A DNA stretch of 53,942 nucleotides from Balneolaceae bacterium. GTDB taxonomy: Bacteria > Bacteroidota > Rhodothermia > Balneolales > Balneolaceae. How positions within the stretch are numbered: the first letter of the stretch is position 1; each line of letters opens with the position of its first letter. Position numbers and translations under genes: made by a program. Shown here one piece after another: positions 36,714 to 44,348 of this stretch. The stretch covers positions 1-53,942 of the forward strand of contig RECI01000199.1 in NCBI GenBank assembly GCA_007694095.1, given 5' to 3'. Under the pieces are notes generated by a model. That model worked only from the letters and a program-made list of their open reading frames with translations, searched no databases and had not been told where the DNA came from.

Positions 36714-37235
36714 ATGAAAAAAATAATCATTGTAACTCTTTTTTTAATGATTCCAACTTTGGTCTCAGCTCAGCTCAGAGTGGGTATCATGAGCCCGGAT
36801 GATGTATTGGATGCAATGCCGGAAGCAGCCCAGGTACAATCGCAATTGGAAAATTTTATTCAGCAAAGACAGAATTCTTTCCAGACACGATACCAGGAAT
36901 GGATAGCTGAACTGACCGAATATGCGGAACTCATGGAAAATGGTACAATGAGCGATGCAGAACAAAGACGGAGAGAAGAAGCCCTTGCAGAAAAGCAGGA
37001 AGAACTCAATAGCCTTCAGCAACGAATTGAAAATCAAATTCAACAGCGTCAGGCAGAACTTTTTAATCCATTATTAGTAAAAGTAGAAGAAGCTATGGCG
37101 GAGGTTTCTGAAGAACTTGGCCTAGATTTTGTCTTAAATAAAACTTCAAATACAGGTGACCCGATCGTTTACTATGCATCACAACGGGCGGCAGACATCA
37201 CACAACGGGTAATTCAAAAACTTACACAAAATTAA
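36714..37235 (+). CDS. OmpH/Skp-family periplasmic chaperone, paralogue 2
   Basis: 173 aa with a clear signal peptide (M-K-K-I-I-I-V-T-L-F-L-M-I-P-T-L-V-S-A-Q), a first strand L-R-V-G-I-M-S-P-D-D-V-L, a Gln/Glu-rich coiled coil at about 45-120 and a terminal beta segment with L-D-F-V-L-N-K-T. It lies 43 bases after paralogue 1. The octamer TATTTTTG at 36684-36691 matches the TAnnTTTG box and might give an internal promoter, though no -33 element is seen. Sequence is clearly diverged from both neighbours outside the shared layout. Confidence 0.9.
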   Translation: MKKIIIVTLFLMIPTLVSAQLRVGIMSPDDVLDAMPEAAQVQSQLENFIQQRQNSFQTRYQEWIAELTEYAELMENGTMSDAEQRRREEALAEKQEELNSLQQRIENQIQQRQAELFNPLLVKVEEAMAEVSEELGLDFVLNKTSNTGDPIVYYASQRAADITQRVIQKLTQN

Positions 37236-37255
37236 TTCGAATAAGCTACAATACT

Positions 37256-37801
37256 ATGAAAAAAATAAGCACATTCAGTTTCATTCTTCTCTTAGCAATT
37301 ACTGCACTGATGGCTGCTCCCGAAGCTAAGGCCCAGGATATGAAAATTGGTTTTGTAGAGCCGAGAGCTATCCTGGAACGAATGCCGGAAATGAGGGCTG
37401 TACAGCAACGCTTACAAAACTTCCAGGAAAGAAAATTGAACGAACTCATCGAAAAGGAACGGGAACTGCAAACAGAAATTGAACTTTATCAACAAAAAGT
37501 CGGGGTAATTTCTGAACAGGCCCGCCAAAGTGAAGAGGAAAGGTTAACAAGACTTGACCAGGAATTCCGTCAATTGCAGGGTCAGGCCCAACAGGAACTC
37601 CAGGAACAGAGAGCACGCTTGATGGCACCTTTACTGGATCAGATACAGCAATCCATTAATAATGTAGCCGCACGAAAAGGCCTTGACTATGTTCTGAACA
37701 CCACTACTTCCACAGGTGATGTAATTATTCTCTACGTATCGCCACAGGTACAGGCTGAATATGATATTACATCAGATGTAATGGCTGATCTTGATATTTG
37801 A
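37256..37801 (+). CDS. OmpH/Skp-family periplasmic chaperone, paralogue 3
   Basis: 181 aa with signal peptide (M-K-K-I-S-T-F-S-F-I-L-L-L-A-I-T to A-K-A-Q), a strand M-K-I-G-F-V-E-P-R-A-I-L, a long coiled coil (about 50-130) and L-D-Y-V-L-N-T-T before the C-terminus, matching the L-D-F-V-L-N of paralogue 2. It starts 20 bases after paralogue 2 and is the last gene before a strong terminator. The shared D-Y/F-V-L-N-x-T-S-x-T-G-D-x-I/V core suggests paralogues 2 and 3 are the closer pair. Confidence 0.9.
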   Translation: MKKISTFSFILLLAITALMAAPEAKAQDMKIGFVEPRAILERMPEMRAVQQRLQNFQERKLNELIEKERELQTEIELYQQKVGVISEQARQSEEERLTRLDQEFRQLQGQAQQELQEQRARLMAPLLDQIQQSINNVAARKGLDYVLNTTTSTGDVIILYVSPQVQAEYDITSDVMADLDI

Positions 37802-37839
37802 CAGCTTTCTTAAAAACTCAGAAGAGAATTGATATAATT

Positions 37840-37871
37840 AAAGGCAGTCATTTTTTGGCTGCCTTTTTTTT
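37840..37871 (+). terminator. Intrinsic terminator of the bamA-skp run
   Basis: A 10-bp stem (AAAGGCAGTC with GGCTGCCTTT, one G-U pair) around a 7-base loop is followed by a run of Ts to 37871. It begins 38 bases after the third skp stop, in the right orientation. This is the clearest terminator in the window. Confidence 0.85.
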
Positions 37872-37883
37872 GGTTAATTACTA

Positions 37884-38364
37884 GTGTCGTGTCAACTGTA
37901 AAATTATGGGTAAAGCAAGAAAGTCTGTGTATAGTTGATAGAAAACCAACTTCAGAATCAGGGTAATCATTATCAGTTTTTTTAAACATGATGCAATCAG
38001 GGTAATCATTGGTATTCGTTCACTGCTATTATGGGGCAGGCGCGAACGATGTTTGGACGTAACCCCCTCGATTCTGATCAGCGCCCTAACGGGTTGTTCA
38101 CTCGGGGGCGGCAAGTTATGACTTTGTACCCCCGGGCTGCATTGGGCAAATCGCTACGCGATTACCGGCATTGCGCCCGGCGCTTTTCCCGATTTCAATA
38201 ACCACGCTTGTTTCAGAAAAGTCCTACAATTCCATGCCAAAGGTATCCTGCGCGACAGTTCAACGCCGTAGGCATCCCTGCGGGACGATTCCACAGTTTC
38301 AGGCATAGACATCCCGATGGGAAGATTCATTGCTTCACCCGTTCTTTTATATTTGACACGACAT
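37884..38364. mobile_element. Gene-less insertion-like element with terminal inverted repeats (MITE-like)
   Basis: The ends carry inverted repeats: TGTCGTGTCAA at 37885-37895 and TTGACACGACA at 38353-38363, 11 of 11 matching (13 of 14 if extended outward). A TA dinucleotide flanks each end (37882-37883 and 38365-38366), as expected of Tc1/mariner-IS630-type target duplication. The interior has no credible ORF. It holds a 16-bp direct repeat, an AATCGC/GCGATT hairpin near 38150, and imperfect units around CATCCCTGCGGGA (38273) and CATCCCGATGGGA (38310). It is visibly GC-richer than its surroundings from about 38020 on. Likely a non-autonomous or decayed element; the family assignment is inference. 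Confidence 0.55.
37956..38010. repeat. Two direct copies of AATCAGGGTAATCATT
   Basis: Identical 16-bp copies at 37956-37971 and 37995-38010, 39 bases apart start to start, inside the inverted-repeat element. They could be transposase subterminal sites or leftovers of nested insertion. Confidence 0.7.
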
Positions 38365-39035
38365 TAATTGCGGGTAATAATGGCGGAGAGAATGAAATAA
38401 TACAAAGGAAAATAGAGAGATAAGAGGGTGAGTAAAAGAGGGGTTTCTTCCAACATCCAAAGCATTGCTACGATCATAAAAAAGTAAGGCACACTCAATA
38501 ACAGGGTTGTTTTCTGCATGGTTTTTGTACGACTTGGATAGATGAATTTCAATGGGGCAAATATGAGTGCTGAACAGAAAATGAGAATCACTGATGAAAG
38601 CCAGGGCTCAAACTGAAAAAGCCAAAAGTAGAAAACAAGGAAGTTCCAGTATGAAGGAAAGCCCAGGAAATAGTGATCGCTTGTTTTTGCCTGGGTATGG
38701 CTGAATCCAAAAAGACTGGTAATCAACACAATGGCACATACCAGGAAATGGATATCTAAAAAATACCAGGCCCAGAAAATGGGTGCAAAAACCCAGGTTA
38801 CATAATCAACAAGGTTGTCGATCAATCCACCATCGGTATTGGGCGTATGGGTTTTAACATCCGCTTTGCGGGCAAGTGTTCCGTCAATGAAATCTATCAC
38901 CGCGGTAAGAGCAAGAACTCTCATCGCGTTACCGGCATCACCTTTAACAATCAGAACAATAGACCAGAATGCAAGTACTATCCCCGATGCCGTAAGCAGG
39001 TGTACTGCCATGGCTAAAGCTTTTTTATACATCAA
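38364..39035 (-). CDS. pcs: CDP-alcohol phosphatidyltransferase, phosphatidylcholine-synthase type
   Basis: Predicted inner-membrane enzyme joining CDP-diacylglycerol to choline. 223 aa with about seven to eight membrane helices. The active-site motif is D48-x2-D51-G-x2-A-R, then exactly 12 residues, then G69-x3-D73-x3-D77. The usual family spacing is 8-9 residues, while the x12 spacing is that reported for bacterial phosphatidylcholine synthases. Start is ATG 39035 or 39032. The stop codon at 38364-38366 coincides with the edge of the inverted-repeat element, so the C-terminus may have been altered by the insertion (rhizobial Pcs is about 240 aa). No choline transport or other lipid genes are adjacent. 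Function rests on motif spacing only. Confidence 0.75.
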   Translation of the reverse strand: MMYKKALAMAVHLLTASGIVLAFWSIVLIVKGDAGNAMRVLALTAVIDFIDGTLARKADVKTHTPNTDGGLIDNLVDYVTWVFAPIFWAWYFLDIHFLVCAIVLITSLFGFSHTQAKTSDHYFLGFPSYWNFLVFYFWLFQFEPWLSSVILIFCSALIFAPLKFIYPSRTKTMQKTTLLLSVPYFFMIVAMLWMLEETPLLLTLLSLYFPLYYFILSAIITRN

Positions 39036-39200
39036 TCAGGATTCACATTAATTAAATTAAAGAAAGAAAGGTACGTATGGAAATAGCAAGATGCTGTAGC
39101 TTTTTTTACCAGCGAAACTTTTTTCGGGCAATTAACTGGATTATGTTTCAGGGTGCTGCCAGCTGAATACGTAACGCAGGCTCTGAGTGGATTCGAATCA

Positions 39201-39232
39201 CCGGGAGGGTTGACCGCCGGGAGGGTTGACCG
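39201..39232. repeat. Perfect tandem duplication of CCGGGAGGGTTGACCG
   Basis: Two abutting identical 16-bp units in the 277-bp gap between pcs and the VWA gene, followed by CGAAGGGCGCGGGGAAGCGC. The patch is markedly GC-rich against AT-rich flanks, suggesting a small insertion or remnant of a dispersed repeat. Confidence 0.7.
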
Positions 39233-39312
39233 CGAAGGGCGCGGGGAAGCGCAAAGGTTATTTATTAATTGGAGAGAGATTAATAAAGTTTACATTTAAT
39301 AAAACTGGCGGG

Positions 39313-40425
39313 TTATCTCACATTTCGAATCCTGTTTTTGATGTAATCATGAAAGATATATCCACCCAGATTATTAAGAGAGGCAAAATAAGCTCTTCCT
39401 TTATTAGCTTCAGTGAATTCATGTACAAAATTTTGAAGATAGGGGTCACGGGCTATCATGAAAGTGGTAACATCAATCTGTTCCCGGCGGCATTTCACGG
39501 CTTCATCAAGCACTTTATTTACGATCTTGCGATCGAGGCCGAAACTGTTTTTATATAATCTGCCGTTTTCAAACATACAAGACGGCTTGCCATCTGTAAT
39601 CATAAAAATCTGCTTATTTGAGAATTTTTTTCTCTGCAGTATATGGCGTGCTACCTGCAAACCATGCAGTGTATTGGTATGGAATGGCCCTACTTTGAGA
39701 TATGGAAGGTCTTTGATTTCAATTTGCCAGGCTTCATTGCCAAATGCTACGATATCAAGGGAATCTTTGGCATAATTACTCATGATAAGTTCCGAAAGGG
39801 CCATTGCAACTTTTTTTGCCGGTGTGATTCGGTCTTCTCCATACAAAATCATGGAATGGCTCAGATCTATAAGTAATACAGTGGAAACAGATGTATAATG
39901 ATCCGTATCATGAACACTCAAATCGTCTTCACGAAGCTGAAACTGCTCTATATTGCTGTGTTTAAGCATATTCAGGATTGTTCCTGAACTGTCGATATGT
40001 GAAATATCCTCGCCTGGCTTCCATGGACGGGTTTCAGGTTGTCTCTCAAGCCCTTTACCGGCATGAACGGTTTTATGCTCTCCGGTACCGCCTTTTCTCA
40101 GTTGGTTAAAAATTTCATCGAGGGCTTTCTTTCGAATGCTGCGATCGGTTTTTGCAGTTGGCACCATAACCGATTGCTCGTCATCATATCGGATATATCC
40201 CCGTTCTTTCAATTCTTCGATAAAATCACCCATCCCATAATCACCATCAAATCGGCCCGTAATGTTATGCTCCTGGTCAATTTGGTTCATCCATCTCAGG
40301 GCTTGTGACACATCACCGCCGGCTATGGCAAGCAGCTCCTGGAAAAGGTCCCACAATGTATCGAAAGGTGAACGGGTTTGATTTTGCCTGAAGCGATCGT
40401 CCCATTCTGAGTATATAAAATGCAT
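39313..40425 (-). CDS. VWA-domain (MIDAS) protein, chelatase/MoxR-partner type
   Basis: 370-aa soluble protein. The C-terminal half is a von Willebrand A domain with an intact metal site: D187-L-S189-H-S191, a Thr in H-T-N-T-L near 255, and I-T-D-G-K-P-S. The N-terminal half is helical and charged, starting M-H-F-I-Y-S-E-W, with no signal peptide or membrane helix. Proteins of this layout usually work with an AAA+ ATPase of the MoxR or magnesium-chelatase ChlI type, which is not present next to it here. What it remodels is unknown. It stands between a repeat-bearing gap and the divergent rnhB. Confidence 0.82.
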   Translation of the reverse strand: MHFIYSEWDDRFRQNQTRSPFDTLWDLFQELLAIAGGDVSQALRWMNQIDQEHNITGRFDGDYGMGDFIEELKERGYIRYDDEQSVMVPTAKTDRSIRKKALDEIFNQLRKGGTGEHKTVHAGKGLERQPETRPWKPGEDISHIDSSGTILNMLKHSNIEQFQLREDDLSVHDTDHYTSVSTVLLIDLSHSMILYGEDRITPAKKVAMALSELIMSNYAKDSLDIVAFGNEAWQIEIKDLPYLKVGPFHTNTLHGLQVARHILQRKKFSNKQIFMITDGKPSCMFENGRLYKNSFGLDRKIVNKVLDEAVKCRREQIDVTTFMIARDPYLQNFVHEFTEANKGRAYFASLNNLGGYIFHDYIKNRIRNVR

Positions 40426-40530
40426 AACGTAAAATGTTTGTACAATTTCTTTGTCTTATAACCTATGATTACTTAAAATCATTGCACTGGTGATAAAGTT
40501 TGATGAAAATTAGGCAATTAATCCTTTTGA

Positions 40531-41154
40531 ATGAAAGACCGGTATCATTACGAAAAATTTTTATGGGCACAGGGTTTCAAGAGGGTCATGGGGCTCGATG
40601 AAGTTGGCCGCGGCTGTCTTTGCGGTCCCGTGGTTGCTGCCGGAGTAATTCTTAAACCGGGCGAAAAGCTGGATGAAAGGGTTGCGGACAGTAAATCAAT
40701 CGACCAGAAAACAAGAGAGCTATTGGCTGAAGAGATTAAATCAAAAACACTGTTTTGGACAATCAAGGAGTGTTCTTCAATAGAAATTGATCAACTGAAT
40801 ATTTTAAAAGCATCATTCAGGGCTATGATGAAATGTACTGAAGCAGTGAACGCCCGGCCTGATTATCTTCTTGTTGACGGAAATCGGTTTACAGCAACAG
40901 TTTTGCCCCATAGTTGCATAGTGAAGGGTGATGACCGTTCAGTATCAATTGCTGCTGCCTCTATTCTAGCCAAAGTTTCCAGGGATGAACTGATGAAAAA
41001 GCTTCATGATGAATACCCTCAGTATGGATGGGATAAAAATGTGGGATATCCTACAAAGAAACATTTTGAAGCACTGCTCAAATACGGATACACGAAATAT
41101 CACAGAAAAAGCTTTTCTCTCCGTACCGGAAAAGCGTTTATTGATGATGTTTAA
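40531..41154 (+). CDS. rnhB: Ribonuclease HII
   Basis: Cleaves the RNA strand of RNA-DNA hybrids and removes single misincorporated ribonucleotides. 207 aa with the family signature G-L-D-E-V-G-R-G (Asp23, Glu24), V-D-G (Asp116), and the D-D-R-S-V-S-I-A-A-A-S-I-L-A-K-V block with the fourth acidic residue near 134-135. The Y-P ... G-Y-P-T-K-K-H substrate segment is intact. It converges with rodA: the two stop codons overlap by 4 bases. Confidence 0.97.
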   Translation: MKDRYHYEKFLWAQGFKRVMGLDEVGRGCLCGPVVAAGVILKPGEKLDERVADSKSIDQKTRELLAEEIKSKTLFWTIKECSSIEIDQLNILKASFRAMMKCTEAVNARPDYLLVDGNRFTATVLPHSCIVKGDDRSVSIAAASILAKVSRDELMKKLHDEYPQYGWDKNVGYPTKKHFEALLKYGYTKYHRKSFSLRTGKAFIDDV

Positions 41155-42401
41155 CGGTATATACTGAACGTTCGTTTGTTAAAGTCCAGGTTCAGGCAGA
41201 TAGCCAGCATAATCGTATTTGTAAGGAAAGCAGTACCTCCATAACTGATAAAAGGAAGTGGTATTCCGATGATCGGTAGTACTGCTGTTGCGCTGCCAAT
41301 ATTGATAAGAAAATGGACAAAGTAGACAAATGTAACACTCACTATAACAAGTTGCGCGAAGGGATGCTTCTGATTAGAAGCCATGTTCAGCAATTTGAGA
41401 AAAAGAAAGATATATAGAAGTAAAACAATGGATGAGCCGATAAACCCGAATTCCTCTCCAACTACACAGAAAATAAAATCTGTCCATTGTTCAGGCAGGA
41501 AACGCAGCTGGGTTTGAGTGCCTTCCATAAAACCTTTCCCCTGAAGGCCACCGGAACCAATGGCAGTTTTTGCCTGCAGAACATTCCACCCTGAACCGAG
41601 CGGATCAAGCTGGGGATTGGTAAACGCTTCAATACGGGCACGCTGATGCGGTTGTAAAACATGGTGGAGTGCCACTTCAGTGCCAATAATTACAAGCGCT
41701 CCGAATACAAGCGATGTTACCGTAAGCCAGGTTCTGCGCTGTAGGAAAAAAATAACAATTGTAATGATAATTGCAGCCAGTATTCCCCATTTCCAATTCA
41801 GAACGGTGAAGTAGCCAATTAGCGCGGGAGCCACCATCAATAACGAGATGCCATAAGGAAGCCCTGACCAAAAAAGGACAACCGGCAAAATTCCGATATA
41901 AACTATGGCAACTCCGGCTTCATTTTGTAATAACAGTAACACTACCGGTACGGCAAAAATCATAACTGTCACAAACGCTGTTTTCAGGTTCTCTGAAGTT
42001 ATGTTTCGTCTGCCTGTAAGGTAACTTGCTGCTGCCAGGATTGTTGTTAACTTGGTAATTTCCCCGGTTTGAAAATTGATGGGCCCAATTCGAAGCCAGC
42101 TTTTGGAACCGCTAACCTCTACTCCAAAAAAGATGGTAATGATCATTAATAGTATTGAAATAGCATAAAAAAAGTATGCTCCTTCCTGGAAAATGCGGGG
42201 CGAAATGAACTGTATCGAAACAAGTGCCACTATAGATAAGGCAATCCATAGAGTTTGCCGGTAAAAATTATCCTGAATAAAGGAAGGCAGGAACTGCGAT
42301 ACAGGCCCTTGTGTAGCACTGTATATGGCAATCAAACCAATACTGAAAAGCCCTGCCCAAATGAAAATTACAATCCAGCTAAATTCTCTTTTGTCATTCA
42401 T
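41151..42401 (-). CDS. rodA: Rod-shape SEDS glycosyltransferase RodA
   Basis: Polytopic SEDS peptidoglycan polymerase working with PBP2 in the elongasome. About 416 aa with roughly ten membrane helices. Signatures include W-N-V-L-Q-A-K-T-A-I-G-S-G-G-L-Q-G-K-G-F, then F-L-P-E-Q-W-T-D-F-I-F with the catalytic Asp of the extracellular loop, and P-F-I-S-Y-G-G. The ATG at 42401 is chosen over an in-frame TTG at 42407; it overlaps the mrdA stop by 8 bases (ATGAATGA), implying coupled translation. Last gene of the rod operon. Confidence 0.96.
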   Translation of the reverse strand: MNDKREFSWIVIFIWAGLFSIGLIAIYSATQGPVSQFLPSFIQDNFYRQTLWIALSIVALVSIQFISPRIFQEGAYFFYAISILLMIITIFFGVEVSGSKSWLRIGPINFQTGEITKLTTILAAASYLTGRRNITSENLKTAFVTVMIFAVPVVLLLLQNEAGVAIVYIGILPVVLFWSGLPYGISLLMVAPALIGYFTVLNWKWGILAAIIITIVIFFLQRRTWLTVTSLVFGALVIIGTEVALHHVLQPHQRARIEAFTNPQLDPLGSGWNVLQAKTAIGSGGLQGKGFMEGTQTQLRFLPEQWTDFIFCVVGEEFGFIGSSIVLLLYIFLFLKLLNMASNQKHPFAQLVIVSVTFVYFVHFLINIGSATAVLPIIGIPLPFISYGGTAFLTNTIMLAICLNLDFNKRTFSIYR

Positions 42402-44235
42402 TTTCAACAGATCGCGCCAAAGGAATTTGAGGCCTGAAATTCATAACGTGGTTGTAAATGTGTTCACGTTTAATTTCGCCCGTCAAATATTTTTCTATGA
42501 TTAAAGAGGCAATCGGTGTTGCTGAAACTGAACCAAACCCGGAATTTTCCATTAATACCGCAATTGCAATCTGAGGATTATCGGCAGGGGCGTATGCGAT
42601 AAACCAGCCGTGGTTTTCACCGTGTGGATTCTGCGCTGTACCTGTCTTGCCGGCAATTGGGATTCCCGGTATATAGCCATAATACCGGGAACCGCCCTCC
42701 ATTAAGGCATTCATCATGGCCTGATTAATTAGCCGGAGATAGTCTGGCTGGATCCATTCAATTTTTTCAAATACCGGATTTGTATAGCTTATCTCACCGT
42801 TTGGTTCTTTCACTGCACTCACAATGTGCGGTTGTACCCGGTAACCGCCATTAGCGAGTGAAGCTGTGGCGACGGCCATCTGCAAGGGTGATACCGATAC
42901 CATTCCCTGTCCCACACCAAGGCTCATTAGGTCCCCAATCCCCCAGCGGCGTTCACCAAATGTCCGGTTCATATAGGTGCTGTCGGGTATAATGCCGGAT
43001 CTCTCGAACGGAAGGTCGATATAGTTTAATGGGCCCATTCCAAAATCCTGAATTAACGAAGACCATGTATTCAATTGACCGCGTGATGCGATTCGGTCCA
43101 TCATCCAGAAAAAATAGGTGTTACTTGATTTGGCAATTGCCCGGTCAAGATTATAGTTGCCGGGGTCGGCAAGGTCGCCATATCGCCTGCCTCGAAAATA
43201 AAATCCGGGGTTGTAGACCTGTGTTTGCGGTGTGATTAGCCCCATTTGCAGCCCAATAATTCCCATAAATGGTTTGAATGTGGAGCCGGGTGGCTGGCGT
43301 GCGGAAATAGCACGATTAAATAACGGACGTGAAGGATTGGTGTTAAGTTCCCGCCAATAGTTGGCATCAATGCGGCCTGAAAGTTTGGAGAGATCATATT
43401 GTGGGGCGCTAACCATAGCAATAATGCCTCCTGTGTGAGGGTCAATAGCCACAAGGCCACCCTGCTTATTTAGCATCAGTTTTTCAGCCAGTGCCTGTAT
43501 ATCTGCATCCAATGTGGTGATGAGGTCGGAACCTTTGACAGGCGGAATATCTAAAGCCCCATCATTATAAAGGCCTAATGCCTGACCATAGGCATTTACC
43601 CGAATATATTCAGTACCTCTTTCACCCCTGAGGTAGGATTCGTATATACGCTCTACCCCACTTTTGCCAATGTAGTCGCCCAGGCGAATGTAGTCGGATG
43701 CCTCCAATTCTTCCAAACTCGCCTCCCGGAGGTATCCGAAAAGATGCGACGCGTTTACATCGGTTGGATAGTGGCGTTTGCTTTCAATTGTGTGGCCAAT
43801 TCCGGGTAATTGCCAGAGGTTTTCCTGGATTGCAGAAAAAACTTCAAAAGAAACTTCGGTGAATAATCTGGAGGTTCGGTGCCAGGAGTAATTTTGTGCC
43901 TCCCTTATTCGCTGTATTACAAGTTCTTCATCAATCTGAAGTAAAGTTGAGAGGGTTGAAACTTTATGAGAATTAAACTTCGCCGGTGTAATTGTAATTG
44001 TGTAAATAGGTTGATTTTCAACCATTATGGTGCCTTTTCTGTCATAAATAAGGCCCCGTGCAGGTTTTACCCGCTCCATCCTGAGCGAATTCTGCATACT
44101 GAGCGGTGAATAGGTCTCATAGTCAATAATTTGAAGCTGTACGATTCTCCCAAACATTACCAAAAAGCCCAGGATTACAATTCCCTGCAGTACACGTATC
44201 GCCGTCTGGCTTTTTTCATTTTGTCTGTTTGACAT
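42394..44235 (-). CDS. mrdA: Penicillin-binding protein 2 (elongation transpeptidase)
   Basis: Class B PBP that cross-links peptidoglycan made by RodA during side-wall growth. 613 aa: N-terminal membrane anchor (about 12-34), dimerisation/pedestal domain starting R-G-L-I-Y-D-R-K-G, and the transpeptidase domain from about 255 with S318-T-F-K321 (active serine), S370-x-N372 and K530-T-G. A 113-base gap separates it from mreD upstream, and rodA overlaps its 3' end. Confidence 0.97.
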   Translation of the reverse strand: MSNRQNEKSQTAIRVLQGIVILGFLVMFGRIVQLQIIDYETYSPLSMQNSLRMERVKPARGLIYDRKGTIMVENQPIYTITITPAKFNSHKVSTLSTLLQIDEELVIQRIREAQNYSWHRTSRLFTEVSFEVFSAIQENLWQLPGIGHTIESKRHYPTDVNASHLFGYLREASLEELEASDYIRLGDYIGKSGVERIYESYLRGERGTEYIRVNAYGQALGLYNDGALDIPPVKGSDLITTLDADIQALAEKLMLNKQGGLVAIDPHTGGIIAMVSAPQYDLSKLSGRIDANYWRELNTNPSRPLFNRAISARQPPGSTFKPFMGIIGLQMGLITPQTQVYNPGFYFRGRRYGDLADPGNYNLDRAIAKSSNTYFFWMMDRIASRGQLNTWSSLIQDFGMGPLNYIDLPFERSGIIPDSTYMNRTFGERRWGIGDLMSLGVGQGMVSVSPLQMAVATASLANGGYRVQPHIVSAVKEPNGEISYTNPVFEKIEWIQPDYLRLINQAMMNALMEGGSRYYGYIPGIPIAGKTGTAQNPHGENHGWFIAYAPADNPQIAIAVLMENSGFGSVSATPIASLIIEKYLTGEIKREHIYNHVMNFRPQIPLARSVENE

Positions 44236-44348
44236 CTAAATCTTAATTAATGGGAAATGCATTTAACTTTCAAACGTGAAATTTAACAAATATGCTGAAT
44301 GTTTGAACGGTCTATATTTGAAATCTATAACCACTTAACGGTTTTTTC

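Noticed and set aside
37881-38114. 77-codon minus-strand open frame spanning the left half of the inverted-repeat element
   Set aside because: It ends within the terminal repeat, has no recognisable domain, and its reading follows the direct repeats; best explained as chance openness in an element.
38244-38324. Possible CRISPR-like repeat array
   Set aside because: Only two or three short, unequal units with no constant repeat-spacer length and no cas genes in the window.
38208-38423. 71-codon plus-strand open frame in the element
   Set aside because: It runs across the element's right end and antisense into pcs, with low-complexity composition from the CATCCC repeats and no domain.
39226-39558. 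110-codon plus-strand open frame starting in the tandem repeat
   Set aside because: Two thirds of it is antisense to the VWA gene and the rest is repeat sequence.
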